Both the position numbers and the translations under genes were made by a program. Below the pieces are notes generated by a model that did no database searches, was not told where the DNA came from, and worked only from the letters and a program-made list of their open reading frames with translations. From contig OZ244776.1 in the NCBI GenBank assembly GCA_965219515.1, forward strand, positions 3,782,001 to 3,846,000: a DNA stretch of 64,000 nt, given 5' to 3'. This stretch comes from Ilyomonas sp965219515. Lineage in GTDB: Bacteria > Bacteroidota > Bacteroidia > Chitinophagales > Chitinophagaceae. The stretch's first letter is position 1, and the number at the start of each line of letters is the position of its first letter. Shown here in pieces: positions 55,056 through 62,518 of this stretch.

Positions 55056-56136
55056 TATTATTTCGATAGCAACGGCGGTTCCCGATTATTGTCACAGGCA
55101 GGAAGATATTTTGCATTTCATGCAACAGGCTTACAACCTCAGTGCAACCGACAAACGCAAGCTCGCTTTTTTGTACCATCACAGCGGTATTAAAAAACGA
55201 TATTCGGCATTGCAGGATTTTAGCCTGCCACCGCAGCAATGGCAGTTTATCAATATGGAAGATAACGAAACCACGCCCCTCGATACGCGCATGAAATTGT
55301 ATAAGCAACATGCGCTTCCATTAAGCCTGAAAGCCGCACAGAATTGCCTGAATGAACTGGACGAACAACCAGCAATCACGCATCTTATTACCGTTAGCTG
55401 CACCGGCATGAGCGCGCCGGGTCTTGATCTGGAACTGGTAGAAGCCTTGCAGTTATCGCCCAATATTTTTCGCACTTCGGTAAATTTTATGGGTTGCTAT
55501 GCAGGCATTCATGCGCTGAAACTGGGTAAGATGATTTGCGATACCGATGCCGGAGCCAATGTGCTGATTGTAGCTACGGAGCTTTGTACGCTTCACTTTC
55601 AGCAGGAATATACGGCTGATAATGCAGCCAGCAGTTTGCTGTTTGCCGATGGCAGCGCAGCCTTGCTGATGAGCAGCGATACAAATATAAAACCGGTAGC
55701 TTCCGTTGATGCGTTTCATTCTGCCATTGCTACAAAAGGCAAACAGGATATGGCATGGGAAATAAGCAGCAAAGGCTTTTTGATGACGTTGAGCGGCTAT
55801 GTGCCGCAGTTAATTGAACACGATATTTCCGCGTTGGTAAATGATGCGCTGAAGCAAAGTAATTTGCATATTACCGACATTGCTTACTGGTGTCTTCATC
55901 CCGGCGGCAAACGTATTATTGATACCATACAAAAACAATTGCAGTTATCGGATGAAGATGTACAGCATTCGCGCGATATTCTGCACAACTACGGCAATAT
56001 GTCTTCGGCTACCATTTTTTTTGTGTTAAAAGAAATTTGCCGTAAGGCAAAAAACGGCAATGCCTCATCGCCGCTTTTAGGCGTTGCGTTTGGTCCGGGA
56101 TTAACGATGGAAACCTTTACCGCTACCGTGTTATGA
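55048..56136 (+). CDS. Type III polyketide synthase (chalcone/stilbene synthase family)
   Basis: 362 residues starting at TTG 55048, which overlaps the UbiA gene by 8 bp. The catalytic triad is Cys118 in VSCTGMSAPGLD, His284 in WCLHPGGKRI, and Asn317 in YGNMSSATIFF. The second-half signature VATELCTLHF is also present. It condenses an acyl-CoA starter with malonyl-CoA units to make resorcinol, pyrone or phloroglucinol products without a carrier protein. It overlaps the methyltransferase by 4 bp (ATGA). The starter and chain length cannot be predicted here. Confidence 0.94.
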   Translation: MANIISIATAVPDYCHRQEDILHFMQQAYNLSATDKRKLAFLYHHSGIKKRYSALQDFSLPPQQWQFINMEDNETTPLDTRMKLYKQHALPLSLKAAQNCLNELDEQPAITHLITVSCTGMSAPGLDLELVEALQLSPNIFRTSVNFMGCYAGIHALKLGKMICDTDAGANVLIVATELCTLHFQQEYTADNAASSLLFADGSAALLMSSDTNIKPVASVDAFHSAIATKGKQDMAWEISSKGFLMTLSGYVPQLIEHDISALVNDALKQSNLHITDIAYWCLHPGGKRIIDTIQKQLQLSDEDVQHSRDILHNYGNMSSATIFFVLKEICRKAKNGNASSPLLGVAFGPGLTMETFTATVL

Positions 56137-56831
56137 ACCTGCAGCACCGCTCTTACAAAAAGGAGTTGCTGGATGAAGACAGCATTCCGTTTGCCGACAT
56201 CAAACAGAACATGCAGGAGTTAAATACAATTAATACATGGCTTGGCGGACATCGGATTACGCTGAAAGGCTTTAATAATTTGCGGGGCAATCACAATAAA
56301 ATTCATGTGTGCGAAATAGGTTGCGGCGGCGGCGATAACTTATCGGCTATCTGTAGCTGGTGCGCCAAACATGATGTTGATGCAACCTTCACCGGCATTG
56401 ATATAAAAGAAGAATGCATTGCCTTTGCCAAAACAAAAACAGAATTGCAACAAGGCGCAACCTGGCTGGTGAGCGATTATAAAAAAGTTGTTTTTAAACA
56501 ACAGCCCGATATTATTTTTTCCAGCTTGTTTTGTCATCATTTCACCAATGAAGAACTGGTAACGCAACTGCAATGGATGCAGCAAAATTCAGCCACCGGC
56601 TTTTTTATAAACGATTTGCAACGTCACCCGCTGGCATATTATTCCATCAGATTTTTAACGGGGTTATTTTCAAAATCTTATCTTGTAAAAAACGATGCGC
56701 CGTTAAGCGTAGCGCGCGGCTTTATAAAAAAAGAATGGCGGCATTTGTTTTCAGAAGCAGGGATCACGTCTTATCAAACCCAATGGCAGTGGGCGTTTCG
56801 TCATCTTATCCTATATCGTCATGCAACATAA
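56133..56831 (+). CDS. SAM-dependent class I methyltransferase
   Basis: 232 residues. Motif I is VCEIGCGGGDNLSAIC, an acidic ribose-binding residue lies in FTGIDIKEE, and SLFCHHFTNEELV corresponds to the post-core motif. It starts at the ATGA overlap with the type III PKS and overlaps the FAD enzyme by 11 bp. Such methyltransferases modify the phenolic or quinone product of type III PKS clusters. O- versus C-methylation is not decided. Confidence 0.88.
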   Translation: MNLQHRSYKKELLDEDSIPFADIKQNMQELNTINTWLGGHRITLKGFNNLRGNHNKIHVCEIGCGGGDNLSAICSWCAKHDVDATFTGIDIKEECIAFAKTKTELQQGATWLVSDYKKVVFKQQPDIIFSSLFCHHFTNEELVTQLQWMQQNSATGFFINDLQRHPLAYYSIRFLTGLFSKSYLVKNDAPLSVARGFIKKEWRHLFSEAGITSYQTQWQWAFRHLILYRHAT

Positions 56832-57963
56832 AGAAGAATACGATATTGCGGTAATTGGCGGGGGGCTTGCCGGTTTGTCGCTGGCAATTCAAAGCGCGGA
56901 GGCAGGTTATAAAGTGGTGTTGTTTGAGAAAGAGCAATATCCCTTTCATAAAGTGTGCGGCGAATACATCAGCAACGAGAGTTATAAATTTTTAGAGCGG
57001 CTTGGCATTGATTTGTCGGCTTTATCATTACCAAAAATCAATAAGCTAACCGTTTCTGATGCAGCCGGAAAAGCGTATCATTTTCCATTGGATTCAGGCG
57101 GTTTTGGCATCAGCCGTTATTGCCTGGATAATTTGTTATTCGGGCTTGCATTATCGAAAGGCGTGGCAGTTTATACAAAAACAAAAGTGAATGATGTAGT
57201 TTATAAAAATGACAGCTTTTTTATCACAACAACATCATCAGAAAACTATAAGGCAAAAATTGCCTGTGGTGCATTTGGTAAACGAAGCAATTTAGACATT
57301 CAGTGGAAGCGAAATTTTGCAAGGCAAAAGCCGAATAAGCTAAACAATTATATCGGTATCAAATATCATATTCGATATCCGCAACCGGCTGATAGTATTG
57401 CGTTGCACAACTTTTCTGATGGCTATTGCGGCATTTCGGAAATTGAAGACAACACTTGTTGCTTATGTTATTTAACCACGGCAGGCAATCTAAAAAAATA
57501 CAACAACAGCATAAAAGAAATGGAACAGCAACTGCTTGCGAAAAACCCGTTTCTGAATGATATTTTTTGTAGCGCAACATTTATATACAAGCAGCCATTG
57601 GCCATTTCGCAAATCAGCTTTGATAAAAAAACGCAGGTTGAAAATGGTGTGCTGATGTTAGGCGACACGGCTGGTTTGATAACACCGCTTTGCGGCAACG
57701 GCATGAGTATGGCAATGCACTCGGCTGCAATAGCTTTTCAGAATATTAATTTATTTCTGCAGAGAAAAATATCGCGCAGCGAAATGGAACAAAACTATGC
57801 TTCGCAATGGCAGAAGCAGTTTGCAAAACGATTGTTTGCCGGCAGAACGATTCAGCGCGTGTTTGGCGGAACCGCTACAACGGCACTGTTTTTAAAAGCG
57901 ATGAATGCAATGCCGTTACTGGCAAAAAACATCATTAAAGCTACGCACGGAAAGCCGTTTTGA
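56821..57963 (+). CDS. FAD-dependent oxidoreductase (geranylgeranyl-reductase/monooxygenase-like)
   Basis: 380 residues. N-terminal dinucleotide fold YDIAVIGGGLAGLSLAIQSA, then HKVCGEYISNESYKFL, a motif shared with geranylgeranyl reductases and flavin monooxygenases. The late FAD motif is LMLGDTAGLITPLCGNGMSM. It could hydroxylate an aromatic ring or reduce an isoprenoid chain, which fits the UbiA and PKS neighbours. Last gene of the operon; overlaps the methyltransferase by 11 bp. Confidence 0.9.
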   Translation: MQHKEEYDIAVIGGGLAGLSLAIQSAEAGYKVVLFEKEQYPFHKVCGEYISNESYKFLERLGIDLSALSLPKINKLTVSDAAGKAYHFPLDSGGFGISRYCLDNLLFGLALSKGVAVYTKTKVNDVVYKNDSFFITTTSSENYKAKIACGAFGKRSNLDIQWKRNFARQKPNKLNNYIGIKYHIRYPQPADSIALHNFSDGYCGISEIEDNTCCLCYLTTAGNLKKYNNSIKEMEQQLLAKNPFLNDIFCSATFIYKQPLAISQISFDKKTQVENGVLMLGDTAGLITPLCGNGMSMAMHSAAIAFQNINLFLQRKISRSEMEQNYASQWQKQFAKRLFAGRTIQRVFGGTATTALFLKAMNAMPLLAKNIIKATHGKPF

Positions 57964-58139
57964 TGAGCCACCACTTAATTAGGGGCAATGCAATGATGCC
58001 GAAAATAATACTGCCGGAATCTTTGTTGGCAAATGCAATTGTTTGGTATGTTGTTGCGCATTCCTATATATAATTACGAGCCGAACACCAAAGCTGCGGG
58101 GAGCAGCAATAGCAAAACGGTAACATATATCTTTTTCAT
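57949..58139 (-). pseudogene. Possible broken small membrane-protein gene
   Basis: From ATG 58139 the minus strand reads MKKIYVTVLLLLLPAALVFGS, then a stop at 58074. A second frame further on reads NKDSGSIIFGIIALPLIKWW up to a stop near 57949. Together they look like a signal or helix plus a second helix of one short protein, split by a frameshift and a stop. It overlaps the end of the FAD oxidoreductase on the other strand. No family was recognised, and it may be chance. Confidence 0.2.
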
Positions 58140-58391
58140 GTTGGCTGGTTATGATGATAAGTAAATGATGCAGAAGTATTTTTGTTGCACCCTTTTTAAA
58201 TTGCACAACCGAGCGAGCGAAACTGAGGTGTAATATATTTATTGAAAATACTAGACGTCTTGCATAAGTGAGAGAAACAAGAGGAGAGATAAAATTGTGA
58301 AGTTAGCGGAATGTTTTAGACAGATATCAAAGACAGAGAAGCGTCATCCTTCAAGCGACTGACGGGAGTTACCAGGAAAACCTTCCGGCTG

Positions 58392-58760
58392 ATGGTAAAA
58401 GCCGTCAGGGAAAGTGATGAGAAGCGGATAAAGAAAAAGGGCAACCGGCGTAGCCGTCCGTTCACTCTGAGCACAGAGGATCAGTTGCTGCTCACCCTGA
58501 TGTACTACCGGGAGTACCGCACGCAGTTTCACATTGGCGCTACGTACGGCATCAGCGAATCGGCGGTATGCAGAACCATCAAACGCATAGAAGACGTGCT
58601 GATGAAGATAAAAGAGTTGCAACTGCCGGGAAAGCAACAGCTTTCGGGTAGTCCTCAGCAGCTGGGTGTCATTATCGTAGATGCCACGGAAATGGAGGTG
58701 GAACGACCCAAAAAAAGCAACGGCAGTATTATTCGGGCAAAAAGAAGCGGCACACCCTGA
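58392..58760 (+). CDS. IS5-family transposase, N-terminal frame (orfA)
   Basis: The frame from ATG 58392 gives 122 residues with a helix-turn-helix (DQLLLTLMYYREYRTQFHIG ... SESAVCRTIKRIE) and the first catalytic Asp in VIIVDATEMEVERP. Coding similarity starts earlier: upstream in frame reads SFKRLTGVTRKTFRLMVKAV, but no in-frame ATG precedes it except one followed by TAG, so the true start is uncertain. At the A7 run (58710-58716) a -1 shift enters orfB and gives the expected ERPKKKQRQYYSGKKKRHTL. Confidence 0.85.
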   Translation: MVKAVRESDEKRIKKKGNRRSRPFTLSTEDQLLLTLMYYREYRTQFHIGATYGISESAVCRTIKRIEDVLMKIKELQLPGKQQLSGSPQQLGVIIVDATEMEVERPKKSNGSIIRAKRSGTP

Positions 58761-58762
58761 AA

Positions 58763-59146
58763 GTGCAGCTGGTGGTATCAAAGAAGACAAAGCGCATCCT
58801 GTGCACAGCGCACGACAAAGGCAAGACGCATGATTTCAAAGTGTTTGAAAAAAGCAAGTTGCCCATCAATGAAAAGACAAAGCTCAAAGCTGACAGCGGT
58901 TACCAGGGCGTGCAGCAGGTGCACACCAACAGTCAGGTGCCCAAAAAAAGCAGTAAGAAAAAACCACTTACAGACAAAGACAAGGCAGCCAACCGGAAAC
59001 TCTCAACAGAGCGCGTTGTGGTAGAACATGTGATTGGCAGAATTAAGGTGTTCCGCATACTGGCAGAACGCTACCGAAACAGAAGACAAAAACATACACA
59101 AAGAGTTAAACTCATTTGTGGCATCTACAACTACCAACTGAAATGA
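58763..59146 (+). CDS. IS5-family transposase, C-terminal frame (orfB)
   Basis: 127 residues as an open frame; in the fusion it would begin at the A7 run near 58715. It holds HDKGKTHDFKVFEKSK, catalytic Asp in LKADSGYQGVQQVH, and Glu in STERVVVEHVIGRIKVFRIL. Only the -1 fused product would have all three DDE residues. Frameshifting at A-runs is established for this IS group. Target preference TA fits the flanks. Confidence 0.87.
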   Translation: MQLVVSKKTKRILCTAHDKGKTHDFKVFEKSKLPINEKTKLKADSGYQGVQQVHTNSQVPKKSSKKKPLTDKDKAANRKLSTERVVVEHVIGRIKVFRILAERYRNRRQKHTQRVKLICGIYNYQLK

Positions 59147-59324
59147 TTTATGCAAGAGGTCTAATCAATCTTTTTATGAGTTATTAATTATGAACAAATA
59201 ACAAGGCATAATGAAATGGCGATACCCTGTTTTGTCTTTTTGCAATTGTTTATTCAGGATTAGTTCTGCTGCAATTTAATTCCTAAGCCGCTATGCCTTA
59301 TTTTTATCACATAAACAAAATTAT

Positions 59325-59549
59325 ATGGCAGCCGTAAAAATTACAGTGAATAACAATGGTTCTTTAAAAGTTGATGGCGATTTTGAAATGGTAGATAAAG
59401 ATGGCAATCCATACGATCTGGGCGGTCGCACCATTGTGTCTATCTGCCGTTGCGGATTGTCGCAAAACAAGCCGTTCTGCGATGGCTCGCACCGGGGGCA
59501 TTTTGAGCATGAAGCCGTTGCTTTTGCGTTGCCGCCAAAGAAGGTGTGA
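59325..59549 (+). CDS. CDGSH iron-sulfur domain protein
   Basis: 74 residues. The [2Fe-2S] motif C-x-C-x2-(S)-x3-P-x-C-D-G-x-H is seen as CRCGLSQNKPFCDGSH in the second half. The first half (VKITVNNNGSLKVDGDFEMV) is a beta-strand region common in bacterial CDGSH proteins. It binds a redox-active, acid-labile cluster in the cytoplasm, and its partner is unknown. It is a free-standing gene between an IS element and a lipoprotein. Confidence 0.93.
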   Translation: MAAVKITVNNNGSLKVDGDFEMVDKDGNPYDLGGRTIVSICRCGLSQNKPFCDGSHRGHFEHEAVAFALPPKKV

Positions 59550-59593
59550 GGCGTTTTGCTGTTTATTTCAACTGGTAAAATTCTTATTCATTC

Positions 59594-59662
59594 TCTCGCC
59601 TTTACCGGTGTTCTTCACTGCAAATTAAAACTCTGTTGGTGAAGAACACCCACGGAGGCGAA
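59594..59662. repeat. Inverted repeat with GGTGTTCTTCAC core
   Basis: GGTGTTCTTCAC (59607-59618) pairs with GTGAAGAACACC (59639-59650), flanked by CTCGCC / GGAGGCG. The core also forms part of the hairpin at 2402-2426. It may end the CDGSH transcript or be a dispersed element; the rest of the 288-bp gap shows nothing. Confidence 0.55.
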
Positions 59663-59837
59663 AATTTAGGTTTATAGCTTTCGTAAAAATTGTTTGCAAA
59701 ACTAAGCAGGGCTTTTACTCTGGCATTTACAAAATGATTGGCTATATACGCTTGTAAAAAAGAAATTCGCTTCTTTCTTGTCTCTTTCCTAAGTGTCACT
59801 TCGCTAACGGCTTACAAATATTTTTAAATTTTTAAAC

Positions 59838-60377
59838 ATGAAACGGATAACAATTGTTATAAGCGTGCTGCTTCTTATGGCAGCCAACTGCAAAAAAGAT
59901 ACAACAACCCCGCTGCCGCCTGCAACACATATAAGTGCTTTTACATTTGGTTGTAAAGTGGATGGAAAAATTTATACGGCAAGAGGAAAAGAGGGACTGC
60001 TTGTCAATGAATTTGTAAGCTATAACCTTAATTCGGGGGATAGTACAATTTATATTTCAGCAAGAAATACTACCAGTCCTAATTTTAGTTTTGACTTATT
60101 CATCCATTATTTAGGTAATACTGGCACCTATTTAATGAAAAGCTACCCTTATCAGGCTACGTTTATGGATGACAGCAATGGAACCATACCTGGAACAGAC
60201 AACACTTATACAACTACTGACACCATTACAGGAAGCGTTAACGTTACTTATTTTAATGGAATTTACAAACCATATAATATAGGTACCATCCTCGCCGGTA
60301 CATTTCAAATGGATGCCGTAAACGGCGAAGGCAAAGTCATCCATATCACAGAAGGAAGATTTGATATTGGTCAATAA
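59838..60377 (+). CDS. Hypothetical lipoprotein
   Basis: 179 residues. N-terminus MKRITIVISVLLLMAANCKK has a lipobox-like AANC (Cys18), so membrane anchoring is likely. The remaining sequence is beta-rich with FTFGCKVDGKIYTARG near the start and a terminal GRFDIGQ. The pattern resembles DUF6252-type small lipoproteins of Bacteroidota. It lies 23 bp before the disrupted secreted lipase-like gene and may have been co-transcribed with it. Function unknown. Confidence 0.75.
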   Translation: MKRITIVISVLLLMAANCKKDTTTPLPPATHISAFTFGCKVDGKIYTARGKEGLLVNEFVSYNLNSGDSTIYISARNTTSPNFSFDLFIHYLGNTGTYLMKSYPYQATFMDDSNGTIPGTDNTYTTTDTITGSVNVTYFNGIYKPYNIGTILAGTFQMDAVNGEGKVIHITEGRFDIGQ

Positions 60378-60400
60378 ACACTCATCCAAAATTTCATTTT

Positions 60401-61435
60401 ATGAAAAAGAAAATCTACTCGATTGCGGTTCTCATTGTATTCACCTTTTCCTGTGCTACCCTTTCTGCGCAAACAGAATTTGATATTAATGGCAACGGCA
60501 GACCCTATGTTACTATATTTGATAGCTTAAGCACAGGTCTTATTGCTTCCCGCATTCCTTACGGCACCTTGTACGACCGGGTGTATGGATGGAGTGGCTT
60601 AAGCAGTTGGAACAACGGCGATACCACTTCATCGGCGCGCCTGTTTCAAGCCTGGTCTGATGCCGAACAAAGCGTAATGAGCGCAGCAACACGACCCAAC
60701 AATTACCCCGCTATGCGAACCACTGTGAAGCAAGATGTGTTTGCCAATACATTGCCCATCATCGCCGTTAATTTTCAATTCGGTTATTTCGATAGTACCT
60801 GTGCGCAGGATGGCAGGATTACCGTTACCAATGGTCTGATGAAAGATAATAACCGGGCAAGCCCTTATCTTACGAAGCAGGTAACCATTGCGGGTATTGG
60901 TATAGACAGTGTTTTTGCCAATACAAATTATTCGCTGCTTTACAACAGCTCTTTACTGCTAAGCAATACATCAACAACCATTCAAAACATCAGTTTTAAT
61001 AACATTACTTCAGGTACTCAAAAAATATTTACCTCAGGTGCAGCCCAAACGGTTCAATTCACACAGCCGGGCAATAATGTTTTAAAATTTACCGTAAAGC
61101 TGAGCAACGGCAGCAGCTTTATTACCACACAGATTGTAAAAGTGAAAATATTTGATGAGGGAGGAACGTACAGCGCTAAGAGTATAGTTGTTAGCCCATA
61201 CTTATTAGAAGGACCGAGTTGTCCTCCCACCAACCAGCTCTTGACATCTGACATTCCGTTTAAAGGTTATGGCGAAACCCAGGCAATAAACAGTTACGCC
61301 GATTATCACATTTTCTATCACGCAACCAATTCATCAGGAACAGCCTGCGAACAAGTTTTAAGGAAGCCCATTATCATATTGGATGGATTCGATCCGGAAG
61401 ATAAAAGAGATTATTTGACCCTTTATAATACCTAA
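60401..61435 (+). pseudogene. N-terminal part of a secreted lipase-like gene, cut by IS630
   Basis: The frame starts with signal MKKKIYSIAVLIVFTFSCATLSA (split here at residue 20: MKKKIYSIAVLIVFTFSCAT) and continues for 344 residues to a stop created inside the IS end. The N-terminal beta-rich region ends with PIIILDGFDPEDKRDYLTLY, the start of an alpha/beta-hydrolase domain. Removing the element and one TA copy gives YLTLYNTYLVNKDDKTSLG, in frame with the downstream piece at 62519. A truncated product would lack the nucleophile. Confidence 0.88.
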
Positions 61436-61478
61436 GTACCCTGTCAAAATTAAATAGAATTAAAGACGTTAAAACAGT

Positions 61479-61898
61479 GTGTCAAGAAAAATCAAAGAAA
61501 TAGTACTAAGCAAAGAAGCTAAGCAAGCGTTGGAACATCTGTATAAAACGGAATCAAACCACAGTTTTCGTCAGCGCTGCAAAATGGTTTTATTAAAGTC
61601 AGAAAGCTACACGACTAAAGACATTGCTGTTATTTTAAGCAGCAATGTGGCAAGTGTTTATAATTGGCTGAACCGTTATGACAGCAATGGCATAACAGGG
61701 TTACGCACAAAGCCAGGACAGGGCAGAAAACCGATATTGGCAGACGAACATGTAAGTATAGTAAGAGCAGCCATAGAACAAGAGCGGCAACGATTATCAC
61801 AAGCCCGCCAGATTGTTGAAGAAAATACAGGCAAAAAGATGAGTAACGAAACGCTTACGCGTTTTTTAAAAGTCATCACTGCCGTTACAAGCGAATAA
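61479..61898 (+). CDS. IS630-family transposase, N-terminal frame
   Basis: 139 residues from GTG 61479. Helix-turn-helix DNA-binding regions are YTTKDIAVILSSNVASVYNW and RYDSNGITGLRTKPGQGRKP. The frame stops shortly after a canonical slippery heptamer T-TTA-AAA at 61865-61871, in the correct phase for -1 frameshifting into the catalytic frame. Confidence 0.88.
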   Translation: MSRKIKEIVLSKEAKQALEHLYKTESNHSFRQRCKMVLLKSESYTTKDIAVILSSNVASVYNWLNRYDSNGITGLRTKPGQGRKPILADEHVSIVRAAIEQERQRLSQARQIVEENTGKKMSNETLTRFLKVITAVTSE

Positions 61899-61996
61899 GA
61901 AAGCGGGCGAAAGGCGAGTGCAACAAAGCATTTTATGATTATAAACTACAGGAACTTCAGTTATTAGAACAACGTTATGGCAAGTCAGAAATTGAT

Positions 61997-62494
61997 TTGT
62001 ATTATGGCGATGAGGTACAAATATCAGAAGAAGGCTATGTGCCTTATGGCTGGCAGTTTACAGATGAAAACATTAGTATAAAGTCAGCTAAAGGCAAGCG
62101 TATCAATTGTTTTGGAATCATAACAAGAGAGAATCAGTTTGAGCATGCGACTACTTACGAAACCATTACCACCAACTTTATCATCGAAAAAATAAATGAG
62201 TTTTCTTATCAGATAAAAAAGCACACGGTTATCGTATTGGACAATGCAAAAGTTCATCAGTCAAAAGCAATGAAAGCCATGCAAAAAGTATGGGCAAAAA
62301 GGCAATTATTTATTTTTTATCTGCCGCCTTACTCACCCCATTTAAATATTATTGAAAGACTTTGGAAAGAAATGAAAGCCAGATGGATACAAACCAAAGA
62401 CTATGAAACCGATGAACAACTTTGCTATGCAACGATGCTTATTTTACATGCCATCGGTAAAAATTTATTCATCAACTTTAAAAAAGTTAATTAG
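61997..62494 (+). CDS. IS630-family transposase, catalytic frame
   Basis: 165 residues as listed from 61997 (a TTG). In the -1 frame, coding continues back to 61870 (SHHCRYKRIRKRAKGECNKA). Catalytic Asp residues are in YYGDEVQISEEGYVPYGW and VIVLDNAKVHQSKAM, and Glu in YLPPYSPHLNIIERLWKEMK, giving the DDE triad. Translation most likely depends on the frameshift at 61865-61871. Confidence 0.9.
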   Translation: MYYGDEVQISEEGYVPYGWQFTDENISIKSAKGKRINCFGIITRENQFEHATTYETITTNFIIEKINEFSYQIKKHTVIVLDNAKVHQSKAMKAMQKVWAKRQLFIFYLPPYSPHLNIIERLWKEMKARWIQTKDYETDEQLCYATMLILHAIGKNLFINFKKVN

Positions 62495-62518
62495 TAGATA
62501 ATTTTGACAGGGTACTTA

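Larger units (their letters stand above)
58252..59163 (+). mobile_element. IS5-family element (IS427/IS1031-like) with TA target duplication
   Basis: Left end GACGTCTTGCATAA from 58254 and right end TTATGCAAGAGGTC ending at 59161 are inverted repeats with one mismatch. TA occurs on both outer sides (58252-58253 and 59162-59163). The element proper is 908 bp and holds two overlapping-phase transposase reading frames. Confidence 0.85.
61433..62518 (+). mobile_element. IS630-family element (Tc1/mariner-like) inserted at TA
   Basis: A perfect 20-bp inverted repeat lies at 61433-61452 (TAAGTACCCTGTCAAAATTA) and 62499-62518, including the duplicated TA at each outer edge. It carries one transposase in two phases. 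Excision in silico to a single TA restores the host gene frame, so the insertion is precise and probably recent. Confidence 0.95.

Noticed and set aside
58344..58790. 148-codon frame antisense to the IS5-family transposase
   Set aside because: Shadow of the transposase; no motif or independent start signal.
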